A stretch of 64,000 nucleotides of DNA from Actinotignum timonense (GCF_030216305.1 NZ_JASOKT010000008.1:1-64000), one strand, 5' to 3'. Numbered from the stretch's first letter, positions 32,282-41,254 are shown. Notes: generated by a model from the letters alone, not told the origin. Program-made: numbers and translations.

Positions 32282-33944
32282 GGTGGGCGCCGGCACCCGG
32301 GTTGAGTGCGGCTTCGCCCAGGCGTTCCACCTTGTTCTTCTCGTAGCCTTCGAAGTTGCCTTCGAACCAGTACCACTTGGAAGGATCCTCATCGGTGCCT
32401 TCGTAGGCGAGGATGTGGGTGGCCACGCGGTCAAGGAACCAGCGGTCGTGGGTGATAACCACGGCGCAACCCGGGAACTGCAAAAGCGCGTTTTCCAGGG
32501 AGGACAGGGTTTCCACGTCCAGGTCGTTGGTCGGTTCGTCGAGGAGCAGCAGGTTGCCGCCCTGCTTGAGGGTGAGGGCGAGGTTGAGGCGGTTGCGTTC
32601 GCCACCGGAAAGCACCCCGGCCTTCTTCTGCTGATCCGGTCCCTTGAAGCCGAATGCGGAAACGTAGGCGCGCGAGGGCATTTCCACCTGGCCGACCTGG
32701 ATGTAATCCAGCCCGTCAGAAACAACTTCCCACAGGCTCTTCTCCGGGTCGATACCGGCGCGGTTCTGATCCACGTAGGAGATCTTCACCGTTTCCCCGA
32801 TCTTCAGCTCCCCGCCATCGAGGGGTTCGAGGCCGACGATGGTCTTGAAGAGGGTGGTTTTACCCACGCCGTTCGGGCCGATAATGCCCACGATGCCGTT
32901 ACGCGGCAGCGAGAAGGACAGCCCGTCGATGAGCACGCGGTCCCCGAAGCCCTTCTTGAGGTTCTTCGCTTCGATAACCACATTGCCCAGCCGCGGCCCC
33001 GGCGGAATCTGGATTTCTTCGAAGTCGAGCTTGCGGGTGCGTTCGGCTTCCGCTGCCATTTCTTCGTAGCGTTCCAGACGTGCCTTCGACTTGGCCTGGC
33101 GGCCCTTCGCCGAGGAGCGCACCCACTCAAGTTCGTCCTTGAGGCGCTTGGCGAGCTTGGCATCCTTCTTGCCCTGGATTTCCAGACGATCCTTCTTGGT
33201 TTCCAGGTAGGTCGAGTAGTTGCCTTCATAGGGGTAGAGGCGGCCGCGGTCCACTTCCGCGATCCACTGCGCCATATTGTCCAGGAAGTAGCGGTCGTGG
33301 GTGATGGCGATAACGGCGCCCGCGTAGGACTTCAGGTGCTTTTCGAGCCACAGCACGGATTCGGCATCCAGGTGGTTCGTCGGTTCGTCAAGGAGAAGCA
33401 GGTCCGGGGCTTCTAGCAGCAGGCGGCACAGGGCCACGCGGCGGCGTTCCCCACCGGAAAGCACGGACACCGGGGTATCCCCCGGAGGGCAGCGCAGCGC
33501 GGCCATGGCCTGCTCCAGCTGGGAGTCCAGATCCCAGGCGTTAGCAGCATCGATTTCCGTTTGCAGCTTGCCCATTTCTTCCATGAGGGCATCGAAGTCC
33601 GCATCCGGATTCGCCATTTCTTCACCGATGGCGTTGAAACGGGTGATCTTCTCCAGGATGTCCTTACGCCCTAGCTGCACGTTTTCCAGGACGGTCTTGT
33701 CCTCTTCGAGGGGAGGCTCCTGGAGGAGGATACCCACCGTGTAGCCCGGGGAGAGGCGCGCTTCCCCGTTGGAGGGCTCATCCAGCCCGGCCATGATCTT
33801 CAAAATTGTTGATTTACCGGCACCGTTCGGACCGACCATGCCGATCTTGGCTCCGGGGAAAAACGCCATGGTGACGTCGTCAAGGATGGTCTTATCCCCC
33901 ACACGCTTGGAAGCGTGGATCATCTGGTAAATGTATTCAGCCAC
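32265..33944 (-). CDS. ettA: Energy-dependent translational throttle protein EttA (ABC-F)
   Basis: ABC-F protein of 559 residues with two ATP-binding domains and no membrane part. It binds the ribosomal E site and couples translation to energy state. First domain: Walker A GPNGAGKST, signature SGGERRRVALC, Walker B LLLLDEPTNHLD. The linker (about 240-320) is the Arg/Lys-rich PtIM helix pair. Second domain: GPNGVGKTT, LSGGERNRLNLA, LLLLDEPTNDLD. It ends RKLTR, as is usual in EttA. Start GTG 33944 with AGGA upstream. It is close to the second ssb gene but not overlapping. Confidence 0.95.
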   Translation of the reverse strand: MAEYIYQMIHASKRVGDKTILDDVTMAFFPGAKIGMVGPNGAGKSTILKIMAGLDEPSNGEARLSPGYTVGILLQEPPLEEDKTVLENVQLGRKDILEKITRFNAIGEEMANPDADFDALMEEMGKLQTEIDAANAWDLDSQLEQAMAALRCPPGDTPVSVLSGGERRRVALCRLLLEAPDLLLLDEPTNHLDAESVLWLEKHLKSYAGAVIAITHDRYFLDNMAQWIAEVDRGRLYPYEGNYSTYLETKKDRLEIQGKKDAKLAKRLKDELEWVRSSAKGRQAKSKARLERYEEMAAEAERTRKLDFEEIQIPPGPRLGNVVIEAKNLKKGFGDRVLIDGLSFSLPRNGIVGIIGPNGVGKTTLFKTIVGLEPLDGGELKIGETVKISYVDQNRAGIDPEKSLWEVVSDGLDYIQVGQVEMPSRAYVSAFGFKGPDQQKKAGVLSGGERNRLNLALTLKQGGNLLLLDEPTNDLDVETLSSLENALLQFPGCAVVITHDRWFLDRVATHILAYEGTDEDPSKWYWFEGNFEGYEKNKVERLGEAALNPGAGAHRKLTR

Positions 33945-34077
33945 TTATCCCGTCCTGATTCGCGATTCAGTGCCGCGCATCGCGCTAGGTGTTGCGCGAG
34001 CGGCCCAGACCAGTGTACCGAGCCGCCCGCGAAAAGTCCCCCCGATGTGACTGGAACCGGGATGGAATGGGATTTAC

Positions 34078-34647
34078 TCAGACAGAGGAACGCTGCGCGG
34101 CCAGGGCTTCGAAAACGTTCACACCGATGCTTTCGTCCGGGGCTTCATCCGCTGATAGCACTTCGGCTGGGTCGGAATTCTCGATGAGCCACCGGCTATC
34201 CCCTGGCGTGCTTTCCCCTGCCGCCGTATCCGCGGAACTCACCGTGCCAGCCGATCCGCCATTCGTTTCCGTGTTCGGATCAGGGCGAACTTTGACGAAG
34301 CTGGCCCGCCCGGTAGTGAGCTCGATTCCCACGGCATCGGCAAAGAGGGTGAGCCCACGCATGGTGGAACCGTCCTTACCGATCCATTCGCGCATATCGA
34401 GCCGCCCGCGCACCAGCAGCGGGGTGCCGGTAGTCACCGATGTTTGTATATTACGGCCGAGGGTGCCGCGCGCCCGCACCGTGTACCAAATAGTATTGCC
34501 GTCCTCAAAGCGGTTAGTTTCTCGCGAGAAATAGCGTGGGGTCACCCCAAGATTGACCGTGGTGACATCCCCACTGGTGGCATTCTCATAAACTTTCGGG
34601 TTGCCGCCGGCATATCCACGTACCGCGACGATGGTGTCATTAACCAT
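34078..34647 (-). CDS. ssb: Single-stranded DNA-binding protein, second copy
   Basis: OB-fold SSB of 189 residues from ATG 34647, which has AAAGGA 7 nt upstream. The SSB core (about 1-110) is clear: VNLGVTPRYFSRETNRFEDG, WYTVRARGTLGRNI, and PLLVRGRLDMREW. The tail is unusual: it ends AALAAQRSSV and lacks the acidic DDDIPF-type tip by which housekeeping SSB recruits repair proteins. It is therefore likely the accessory paralogue, as known in Streptomyces and Mycobacterium, where such copies serve recombination, competence or chromosome segregation. Two DnaA-box-like sequences lie about 90-125 bp upstream. Confidence 0.88.
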   Translation of the reverse strand: MVNDTIVAVRGYAGGNPKVYENATSGDVTTVNLGVTPRYFSRETNRFEDGNTIWYTVRARGTLGRNIQTSVTTGTPLLVRGRLDMREWIGKDGSTMRGLTLFADAVGIELTTGRASFVKVRPDPNTETNGGSAGTVSSADTAAGESTPGDSRWLIENSDPAEVLSADEAPDESIGVNVFEALAAQRSSV

Positions 34648-34734
34648 GATGCTGTCCTTTCCCACCGCCACGGGCGGGCGGTGGACACCATCATGACCCG
34701 CTCACGCTCGCCCGGCTATCCGCATGCGCCTGCT

Positions 34735-34771
34735 TGTGGATAACCATGACATTTCGGCAACCTGTGGATAT
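34735..34771. promoter_or_regulatory. Two DnaA-box-like sequences upstream of the second ssb
   Basis: TGTGGATAA (34735-34743) is the exact complement of the consensus DnaA box TTATCCACA. TGTGGATAT (34763-34771) is one base off and in the same orientation. Both lie in the gap between the GTPase gene and ssb, in the likely ssb promoter region. Confidence 0.5.
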
Positions 34772-34779
34772 CTCGCCGG

Positions 34780-36204
34780 CTACTCTCCCCACTCCCCACG
34801 CACCACCTGGCGCACGCGCGCGTACTGGTCGAGCACCTCCCGCGCCGGAGCAACGCAATGCTTCTCCACCACCGCGCCCAGTTCCTTATTCACCGCGCGC
34901 TGGTAGGCTCGCGCCCGGGCAGCTGCGCTGCGGCGTCGTGCCCACCATCCCAGGGCGAAACCGCACAGCAACGCAACCACGGCGCCAACGGCCGCCGCCC
35001 ACCACGGCGCCACCGCCGCGATGCCGGCAGCAACGCACGCGGCGGCGAGTAGCACCCCGGCGAGCACGCCACCCAGCAGGGCCCCGCGCCCGCCACCGCG
35101 CACCGGAACGGCGCGCAAAGCCCCACCAATGGCGCGGCGCAGGGACGCAGCGTCGCTCACTCGCTCATCCACCCGGCGCGCCCACAAACGGGGCAAGCCG
35201 CTGCTCGCGTGCGCGAGCCAGGCTTCGCGGTGCGCATCCACCACCGTGGCGGCGGGTTGCTCGGGCGGCGCCACCGCGCGGGCATGCCAGCCCACCCCGG
35301 CAATCGCCTCGGCCACCGCCGGCACCCCGGAAGCCACCGAGAGCCCGCGCGCGATCTCCTCGGCCTTCTCCGCCTCCAGAGCCACCGGCGCGAGCTCGAG
35401 GCCCTCCCCCAGGCGCGCCCCGATCTCGTCAAGATACGCGGAGGTGGTCTCCAGGGCGGCGTTCGTGAGTCCGGCTGCCTTCTCCAGGGCGTCACGCAGC
35501 GGCTCCAGCCCGCGCCGTCGCAGCGCCGAGACCGGGAAAATCGGGACGCAATCGGCAATGCCGTCCGCGCGCAGTAGCTTGCGGATATCCGCGGTGATGG
35601 CCTCCGTGCCGCCCTCCGGGAGGGTATCAATCTGGTTGAGAACCACGATCATGCGGTCAGCGCGTTCGCGCATCGCCGCGATATAGGAATCGTGAATGAG
35701 GTGATCAGCGTATTTTTGCGGGTCGAGCACCCACACCAGCACGTCCACGAGCGGCAAAATCCGATTGACGAGCGCCGAATTACCCAGGCTCACCGAATCG
35801 TGATCGGGCAGATCCAGGAGCACCAGGGAGTCAAGATCGCGCTTGGAGGTATTGAGCAGCGAATTATGGGAAATGGTGCGTTCCGTTTTCACGCCGAGGG
35901 CCTCGAGCACGGGGCGGGCCGCCGGGGACCACACGCAAGCCGTGATATCCATGGTGGTGGGCCGCACGTCCCCCGCGTCCGCGAAATTGAGCTCGGTGAG
36001 CGCATTGAACAGCGTGGACTTCCCCGAACCGGTGCCGCCCGCGAGCGCCGCCACCGTCAGGCCGAGCCCCGCCTCCAGGCGCCCGGAAATCTCCTCCAAT
36101 TCCCTTTCGGCCCGCTGCAGCACATACGGATCGAATAGATCTTTTCCTTGAGCGACGACGCCGCGCAGCTGCTCCAAGCGCGCGGTCACGGTGGCTGTGT
36201 CCAT
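34780..36204 (-). CDS. P-loop GTPase with C-terminal membrane segments (YfjP/dynamin-like), second of pair
   Basis: Protein of 474 residues. G1 motif AGGTGSGKST at about 55-64, G3 DLPDHDS, G4 NQID. The C-terminal third has a pair of strong hydrophobic helices (about 365-410: GALLGGVLAGVLLAAACVAAG, then AVGAVVALLCGFALGWWARRR) and a short helical tail, so it is probably anchored in the inner membrane. It follows a related GTPase gene. Start chosen at ATG 36204 after GGAAGGGAAG; a GTG at 36225 overlapping the previous stop is the alternative. Paired GTPases of this kind are common in actinobacteria; the function is unknown, possibly membrane remodelling. Confidence 0.8.
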   Translation of the reverse strand: MDTATVTARLEQLRGVVAQGKDLFDPYVLQRAERELEEISGRLEAGLGLTVAALAGGTGSGKSTLFNALTELNFADAGDVRPTTMDITACVWSPAARPVLEALGVKTERTISHNSLLNTSKRDLDSLVLLDLPDHDSVSLGNSALVNRILPLVDVLVWVLDPQKYADHLIHDSYIAAMRERADRMIVVLNQIDTLPEGGTEAITADIRKLLRADGIADCVPIFPVSALRRRGLEPLRDALEKAAGLTNAALETTSAYLDEIGARLGEGLELAPVALEAEKAEEIARGLSVASGVPAVAEAIAGVGWHARAVAPPEQPAATVVDAHREAWLAHASSGLPRLWARRVDERVSDAASLRRAIGGALRAVPVRGGGRGALLGGVLAGVLLAAACVAAGIAAVAPWWAAAVGAVVALLCGFALGWWARRRSAAARARAYQRAVNKELGAVVEKHCVAPAREVLDQYARVRQVVRGEWGE

Positions 36205-36224
36205 GAGCTTCTTCCCTTCCTCCA

Positions 36225-37769
36225 CTAGAACCTGTCTTTAAATTCGACGGCGCGCAGCCGGAGCGTGCGCCCCGAGCCGAGCTCCACGTCCCCGAGCTGG
36301 CTGAGGAATACCTCCGTGACTTCGGTGAGGGCACCGTCGAGGAGCCGGGCGAGTTCTTCGCGGGCCTCGCGTACCGCCCCGCCTCGGTAGAGTCCTTCGG
36401 CCAGAGGGCGCGCCCCGTTCACTCCCCCCGCTGCGGCTCCGAGCACCGCGGCCATCCCGGCGGTGCCGAACCAGCGGTTGGGCGGGGCGGCGGTGGCGGC
36501 GCCCTTCAGGTAGCTCATCCAGGCGGAAAAGGCGCGGAAACGGATGGCATCCAGGTCGAGGGCGGTGCGGGCCTGTGCCGCAAGTTCGCGGGTGTCAATG
36601 ACCCCGCCGGCCCAGGCGGTAAGAATCGCCTCGCTCACTTCGCTGAGCTGCTGAGTGAGGGTGACGTCCGCGGCGGTGCGCACCGCTTCGAAAACGGTGG
36701 TCATGGCGGCATCGCGGGCCCCGCTGCGCCCGCGCGCGCCCAGGCCGGGGGTGGCGGCCGGGTTGATGCCGGCCAGCGGCCCGCCACTGGAAGCGGCGGA
36801 GAGCCAGGCGGTGGTGGGGGCCCCGGCCCCGAAGCGTCCGCTGAGGGCGGCTTTGCGCAGGGCCTCGCGCGGGGCGGTAGCGGATTGCTCCACTACGGAG
36901 CGCAGGTGCTCCACGGCTTCCGCCTGCATTTCCACCGCGGCTGCGATGTGTTCCAGGCGTTCGCCCATATGCGGGAACATGGCGGCATCCGCGCGGGTGA
37001 TGAGCGCCTGGCCGAAGCCGGTTTCAGACATGGATTCGAGCCACTGGCGCAGTTCGGCAACGCTAGCGGGGGGAAGGAGCCCGGCGGTGGGGCCGTTATC
37101 GGCCACGATGAGGAGCGGGGAGTCCCCCAGCCCGGAGCTTTCCATACGGCGCGCCAGGTCCGCGCGCACCGTGGGCGTGGCGCTGGCCGGAACCCGGTTG
37201 AGTACCACCGCGGTGGTCACCCCGCGCCCGTGTGCATCGGTGAGCACCGACCAGGCGGTGGCATCCCCGTAGCGGGACGCGGTGGTCACAAAAATCCACA
37301 GGTCCGCACTATTGAGGAGGGTGCGGGCCAGGGCACGGTTATCGGCGTCCACGGAATCAAGATCGGGGGCGTCTACCAGCACCAGCCCGGGGATTGCCCC
37401 GGCGCTTTCGCGGACCTCGGCCAGGGTGGTGAGCACGTGGCCGTCCAGGAGCGGGGCGTCATCCGGGTGCACGGCGATGACCGGGGTGCGGGTGGTGGGG
37501 CGCAGCACCGAGGCGGCGGAGAGTTCTTCGCCGAAAAGCGAATTGAAGAGGGTGGATTTCCCGGCCCCCGAGGAGCCGCCGAGCACCACCACCGCCGGGG
37601 TGGCTTCCCGTTCCATCCGCGGGAGCACCCGGTTTTTTAGCTGGGTGATGAGCTGGGTGCGCTCGGCTTCGATATCGCGCGAGCCGGGTAGGGCGAGGGG
37701 GAAGCGCGCTTTATCGAGCGCGTCGATAGTGCGAGCGATGAGACGAGGAACATCACGATATTGAGCCAC
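36225..37769 (-). CDS. Dynamin-like P-loop GTPase, first of pair
   Basis: Protein of 514 residues from the GTG at 37769. G1 motif GGSSGAGKST at about 64-73, G3 VDAPDLDS, and an NRVP segment at the G4 place. An Ala-rich helical region follows (about 200-460), with a weakly hydrophobic stretch (AGMAAVLGAAAGGV) near 440. A frame extending 40 codons further upstream is translated from a 20-bp repeat array and is rejected. The start is preceded by AACAAT plus 6 nt, a possible leaderless promoter. The second GTPase gene follows without a gap, so the two proteins probably act together, as paired bacterial dynamin-like proteins do. Confidence 0.8.
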   Translation of the reverse strand: MAQYRDVPRLIARTIDALDKARFPLALPGSRDIEAERTQLITQLKNRVLPRMEREATPAVVVLGGSSGAGKSTLFNSLFGEELSAASVLRPTTRTPVIAVHPDDAPLLDGHVLTTLAEVRESAGAIPGLVLVDAPDLDSVDADNRALARTLLNSADLWIFVTTASRYGDATAWSVLTDAHGRGVTTAVVLNRVPASATPTVRADLARRMESSGLGDSPLLIVADNGPTAGLLPPASVAELRQWLESMSETGFGQALITRADAAMFPHMGERLEHIAAAVEMQAEAVEHLRSVVEQSATAPREALRKAALSGRFGAGAPTTAWLSAASSGGPLAGINPAATPGLGARGRSGARDAAMTTVFEAVRTAADVTLTQQLSEVSEAILTAWAGGVIDTRELAAQARTALDLDAIRFRAFSAWMSYLKGAATAAPPNRWFGTAGMAAVLGAAAGGVNGARPLAEGLYRGGAVREAREELARLLDGALTEVTEVFLSQLGDVELGSGRTLRLRAVEFKDRF

Positions 37770-37850
37770 CCCTCTATTGTTCACTATTTTGACGCGGGCG
37801 CGTAGTTTTAACCGCGCCGCCGATTCGGGTACATTAAGAGCGCCGCTTCT

Positions 37851-37920
37851 GCGCAACGTGATAGGTCTTTCCGCATCGTGATAGTTCATTGCGTATTGTG
37901 AAAGTTCGTTACATATTGTG
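37851..37920. repeat. 20-bp degenerate tandem repeat, 3.5 copies
   Basis: Units begin at 37851, 37871, 37891 and 37911, with consensus about RCGYATYGTGATAGTTCRTT. The array sits between the divergent GTPase gene and tRNA-Arg, and its last copy overlaps the likely tRNA promoter. Confidence 0.7.
37889..37917 (+). promoter_or_regulatory. Possible promoter of tRNA-Arg
   Basis: TTGCGT (37889-37894) and CATATT (37912-37917) are 17 bp apart and end about 18 nt before the mature tRNA. The match to consensus is moderate. Confidence 0.35.
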
Positions 37921-37935
37921 CCGGGCGCGCGCCAG

Positions 37936-38008
37936 GCCCCTGTAGCTCAGTGGATAGAGCACCGGACTTCTAATCCGTTGGTCGAAGGTTCGAATCCTTT
38001 CGGGGGCG
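37936..38008 (+). tRNA. tRNA-Arg (anticodon TCT)
   Basis: A 73-nt cloverleaf. The acceptor GCCCCTG pairs with CGGGGGC (one G-U), the D arm is GCTCAGTGGATAGAGC, the anticodon loop is CTTCTAA, and the T arm contains GGTTCGAATCC. The CCA end is not encoded. It reads AGA codons. Confidence 0.97.
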
Positions 38009-38083
38009 CTCTTGTTTCGGACTGTTCCGTGGCAGCGCCCTGCGGCATCGCACGCATGGCCACAGTCCCCGCTGCCAGCTGGC

Positions 38084-38097
38084 GGCGTCGTCGTACC
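38084..38097 (-). repeat. Dispersed intergenic motif copy (GGCGTCGTCGTACC on plus strand)
   Basis: Full 14-bp form, between tRNA-Arg and orn. Confidence 0.6.
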
Positions 38098-38144
38098 ATC
38101 CCTTCTCCACGCGGACCGCACGCGCCCGCCCGCGCGCGTGTGCT

Positions 38145-38150
38145 TAGAAT
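38145..38150 (+). promoter_or_regulatory. -10 box of a leaderless promoter (orn)
   Basis: TAGAAT, then 6 nt, then the GTG at 38157. The GGAGGGG between box and start would be too close to serve as a ribosome site. Confidence 0.6.
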
Positions 38151-38156
38151 GGAGGG

Positions 38157-38831
38157 GTGAGTTACCACGATCTAAACGATCCGATTGTCTGGATCGATTG
38201 CGAAATGACAGGCTTGGATCCGCGCGTTGATGAGCTGGTGGAGATTTCCGTTGTTGTGACGGACGGCAACCTCCAGCCGGTGGACGCGGGCATCGATATT
38301 ATTATTAAGCCCTCCGATGCGGCGGTCGCGCAGATGAATGATTTTGTGCGCGATATGCATACCTCTTCCGGCCTCATTAATGAATGGGAGACCGGGGTGA
38401 GTGTGGCGCAGGCGCAGCGCCAGGTTCTTGCTTATCTCAAGGAGCGGGTGCCGGAAGGTAAGGCGCCGCTGGGAGGTAATTCGGTGGGGACCGATAAGAC
38501 CTTCCTCATCGAATACATGCCTGAGCTGGTCGATTACCTCCACTATCGCATTATTGACGTCTCCTCCATTAAGGAGCTGACGAAGCGCTGGTACCCGAAG
38601 GCGTATTTTGTGTCGCCGGAGAAGTTCGGGCACCACCGGGCGCTCGGTGACATTTACGATTCCATCGACGAGCTGCGCTATTACCGCGCGGTGCTCTTCC
38701 CGGAAAGCGTGGAAACCGAGGCCGCCCAGCAGGCTGCCCACAGCGTGGAAGGCGAAACGAAGCGGCTGGCTTCCAGCGGTGCGGGCGATGCCGGCACTAC
38801 CGCTACCGGCACCGCCGCAGCCACCGAATAA
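38157..38831 (+). CDS. orn: Oligoribonuclease
   Basis: 3'-5' exonuclease of 224 residues that degrades the last 2-5 nt RNA fragments and pGpG. The DEDDh catalytic set is visible: D14 and E16 in WIDCEMTG, the middle Asp in the NSVGTDKTF segment, and H and D in HHRALGDIYDSIDELRYYR. The core ends near residue 180. A 40-residue Ala/Thr/Glu-rich tail follows, common in actinobacterial Orn. Its stop codon directly abuts the stop of convergent hemH (TAATTA), with no room for a separate terminator. Confidence 0.96.
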   Translation: MSYHDLNDPIVWIDCEMTGLDPRVDELVEISVVVTDGNLQPVDAGIDIIIKPSDAAVAQMNDFVRDMHTSSGLINEWETGVSVAQAQRQVLAYLKERVPEGKAPLGGNSVGTDKTFLIEYMPELVDYLHYRIIDVSSIKELTKRWYPKAYFVSPEKFGHHRALGDIYDSIDELRYYRAVLFPESVETEAAQQAAHSVEGETKRLASSGAGDAGTTATGTAAATE

Positions 38832-40097
38832 TTACGCGTCCACGCCTTCCCCGACGAAGCCGCCAATGGCGCGCAGCTCGGGCAGGTGCGGATTCCGGCA
38901 CGAATGCGCCGGGCACAGATCGAACCACGGGCCCATCTCAGTGAGGTGGGCCCGCTGCGCGCGCGGGCGCCCTTCCAGGCGCTCCTCCACCAGATCCACC
39001 AGCCCGGCCACGAAAGCCGGATGCTCTTCCGGGGTGGATACCCGCGCGAACGCCAGGCCACATTGCTGCGCCGTGGCCCGGGCCTCATTATCGAGATCCC
39101 ACAGCACTTCCATATGATCGGAAACAAAACCGATAGGAACGACGACGACGGCCCGCCGCCCGCGCCCCGGCAGCGTTTCGATAACATCATTAATATCCGG
39201 TTCCAGCCACGGAATATGCGGCGGGCCGGAACGCGATTGGAAGACCATCTGCCAGCTCAGGTGCGCCCCCACCTGCTCCTCCACCGCGGCGCGGATAGCA
39301 TCGCGTACCGCTTCGTGCTGGCGCAGGTAGAGCCCCCCGCCCAGCTCGGGCGGACCGGAGAGCTCATTGGCGCGGTTGGGGATGGAATGGGTGGTGAAGA
39401 GGACTTCGATCTCCTCAGCTGCGAAACCGCGTTCCCGCATCTGGGTGTAGGCAGCCGCGAGGCCATCAATAAATGGCACCACGAAACCGGGATGATCGAA
39501 GAATTCCCGCAGTTTATCCACCCGCATATCCTCGGAGATCTGCGCGTATTCGAGCGCGTCCGCGAAATCCTCCCGGTATTGGCGGCAGGAGGAATATCCC
39601 GAATACGCCGAGGTGGGCACCGCCAGCAGGGTGCGGTGGCCATCCTCGTACGCTTCGCGCACCACTTCCCAAATATAGGGTTCCCAATTGCGGTTGCCCC
39701 AGTAGACGGGAATATTGTGGCCGCGCCGGGCGAGCTCACTTTCCAGGCGGGCACGCAGCGCCGCGTTTTGCCCGTTGATCGGCGAGCTGCCCCCGTTGAG
39801 GCGGTAGTGCACCGCCACTTCTTCGAGGCGGTCATCGGGGATGCCGCGCCCGGCCGTAACGTTGCGCAGGAAAGGTAGCACGTCCTCCTGGCCGTTGGGC
39901 CCGCCGAAAGAGGCGAGCACGATGGCATCGTAGGCGGTCGGTTCGCTCACCCAGTGCTCCCCGCGCGCGGCAGCGTGCTGCACCGCGGGGCTTCCCGCAA
40001 GAATATGCTCGCCCGGGGCGCGGGTGATGCGCGTGGCACGCGGAGCTTTCCGTTCGGCCACCAGGGCGGCACTGGTCTGTTGGCTTTGGTAGTCCAT
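38832..40097 (-). CDS. hemH: Ferrochelatase, coproporphyrin type (CpfC)
   Basis: Inserts iron into coproporphyrin III in the Gram-positive haem route. 421 residues; start chosen at ATG 40097 with AGGAGA 6 nt upstream. The first 52 residues are a nonconserved extension before YDAIVLASFGGP. The active-site His is in FTTHSIPNRANELSG and the acidic partner in DHMEVLWDLDNEA. The internal Cys of GYSSCRQYRED and two cysteines near the C-terminus (DLCPAHSCRN) recall the [2Fe-2S] ligands of actinobacterial ferrochelatases, though the usual double Cys is not seen. hemQ lies upstream in the same direction, separated by a 137-bp repeat-filled gap. Confidence 0.93.
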   Translation of the reverse strand: MDYQSQQTSAALVAERKAPRATRITRAPGEHILAGSPAVQHAAARGEHWVSEPTAYDAIVLASFGGPNGQEDVLPFLRNVTAGRGIPDDRLEEVAVHYRLNGGSSPINGQNAALRARLESELARRGHNIPVYWGNRNWEPYIWEVVREAYEDGHRTLLAVPTSAYSGYSSCRQYREDFADALEYAQISEDMRVDKLREFFDHPGFVVPFIDGLAAAYTQMRERGFAAEEIEVLFTTHSIPNRANELSGPPELGGGLYLRQHEAVRDAIRAAVEEQVGAHLSWQMVFQSRSGPPHIPWLEPDINDVIETLPGRGRRAVVVVPIGFVSDHMEVLWDLDNEARATAQQCGLAFARVSTPEEHPAFVAGLVDLVEERLEGRPRAQRAHLTEMGPWFDLCPAHSCRNPHLPELRAIGGFVGEGVDA

Positions 40098-40108
40098 GAA
40101 TCTCCTGT

Positions 40109-40238
40109 GTAAGCGCTGCTTATCCGTGAACATTGCTTATTGCGCGAGTGCTGTTTACTCGGTGACGGTCCGGCACCGATCCTTATTCGTAAACACTGCT
40201 TCTCCGTAAACGCCGTTTACGGCGTAAACACCGTTTAG
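40109..40238. repeat. Cluster of six 15-bp near-palindromes between hemQ and hemH
   Basis: Copies at 40109, 40126, 40144, 40189, 40206 and 40224 fit GTRARCRNYGYTYAC with zero to two mismatches. The copy at 40206-40220, GTAAACGCCGTTTAC, is a perfect palindrome around one central base. The last copy overlaps the hemQ stop codon. The same motif recurs at 41185 and inside the mevalonate kinase and mvaD genes. Confidence 0.85.
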
Positions 40239-40972
40239 GCTTCGTAGCGCAGAATCTTGGCGAGCTCGCTGGTTTCGCACCGCCGCCCGAAGAAGAAGGG
40301 CGTTTCGTGCTTCATCCAGCGCCGCGCCTGGGTGTAGCGCATGGCGCGCATGAGATCCACAATCTGGGTGGGATCTTCGGCTTCAAAGGCGAGCATCCAC
40401 TCGTAATTCGACATCCCGAAGCACGCCACCGTATTGGCAAGAATCCCCTCAAATTTCGAGGCCGCCATACCGTGTTCACGCAGGTGCACGGCGCGTTCTT
40501 TGCCATCCATGAGGTACCAATCGGCGTGCCGCACGAAGGGGTAGGTGCACAGCCAGGTCAGCGGCTTATCGCCCACCAAGAAGGCCGGCGCGTGCATGCG
40601 GTTAAATTCCGCGGCCACGTGCACGCCAGGAACCTGCCAGGTCACGTCGAGATTTTCGAACAGCGGCGTGGTGCGCAGATCACGCATGAAATCCTGGAGC
40701 GGGGCGAGGTCCTTCCCGTGCACCCACACCATGAGATCGGCATGCTCATGCAAATTGGACAGATCGTAGAAGCCACGCAGGGTAACCTCCGGATGCGCGG
40801 CAATAACTTCATCAATGCGCGCCGTGGCATTCGAAAGATCCGCGGGGGCCGGGCTGCCGGCCGGGCGATGAACAACTGTGTAAATCGTGTATTCGGTATC
40901 AGGATGGTGGTCGCCGCCGGAGACGCTCCAGTTCGGTTCCACATCTGCGGGTCGTTGAGTCATGTTCCCCAT
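40235..40972 (-). CDS. hemQ: Coproheme decarboxylase HemQ (ChdC)
   Basis: Converts coproheme to haem b, the final step of the coproporphyrin-dependent pathway. 245 residues from ATG 40972, which has AGGAGA 7 nt upstream; a second ATG at 40963 lies 7 nt after a TACGAT box and could be a leaderless start. Chlorite-dismutase-fold landmarks: TIYTVVHRP, RGFYDLSNLHEHADLMVWVHG, YPFVRHADWYLMDGKER (catalytic Tyr) and MRYTQARRW. The haem-binding His lies in the central segment before the second beta sheet. Functionally linked to hemH downstream. Confidence 0.94.
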   Translation of the reverse strand: MGNMTQRPADVEPNWSVSGGDHHPDTEYTIYTVVHRPAGSPAPADLSNATARIDEVIAAHPEVTLRGFYDLSNLHEHADLMVWVHGKDLAPLQDFMRDLRTTPLFENLDVTWQVPGVHVAAEFNRMHAPAFLVGDKPLTWLCTYPFVRHADWYLMDGKERAVHLREHGMAASKFEGILANTVACFGMSNYEWMLAFEAEDPTQIVDLMRAMRYTQARRWMKHETPFFFGRRCETSELAKILRYEA

Positions 40973-41147
40973 CGTACTGTCTCCTAAGTCTTTCGTCACT
41001 TGACACGCGCAGAAAAACTGTATCAGATTTCGGAGACTGCCGATTTTCGCCCGGCGCGGCGCGGGTGGCTCCCCTCCAGTATCGCCGAGTTTCGATGCGA
41101 AAGACGATTATTTTGCGGGGCGCCGCACGCGTGGGTGTCGCTATCTT

Positions 41148-41160
41148 GGTACGACGACGC
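41148..41160 (+). repeat. Dispersed intergenic motif copy (GGTACGACGACGC)
   Basis: In the 280-bp gap between hemQ and mvaS. The rest of the gap shows only one 15-bp near-palindrome (41185-41199, GCAAGCAGTGTTCAC) and possible -10 elements for hemQ. Confidence 0.55.
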
Positions 41161-41254
41161 TGCCCCGTTCCCGCTCCCCCACCCGCAAGCAGTGTTCACG
41201 TGGCGCGTGGCTGCGCCCTGAGTTTGAGCGCCGGCTTCGCCCCGGCCTGGCGTA

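Noticed and set aside
37770..37889. N-terminal extension of the first GTPase to an ATG at 37889
   Set aside because: It translates part of the 20-bp tandem repeat and unconserved DNA; the GTG at 37769 fits the family length.
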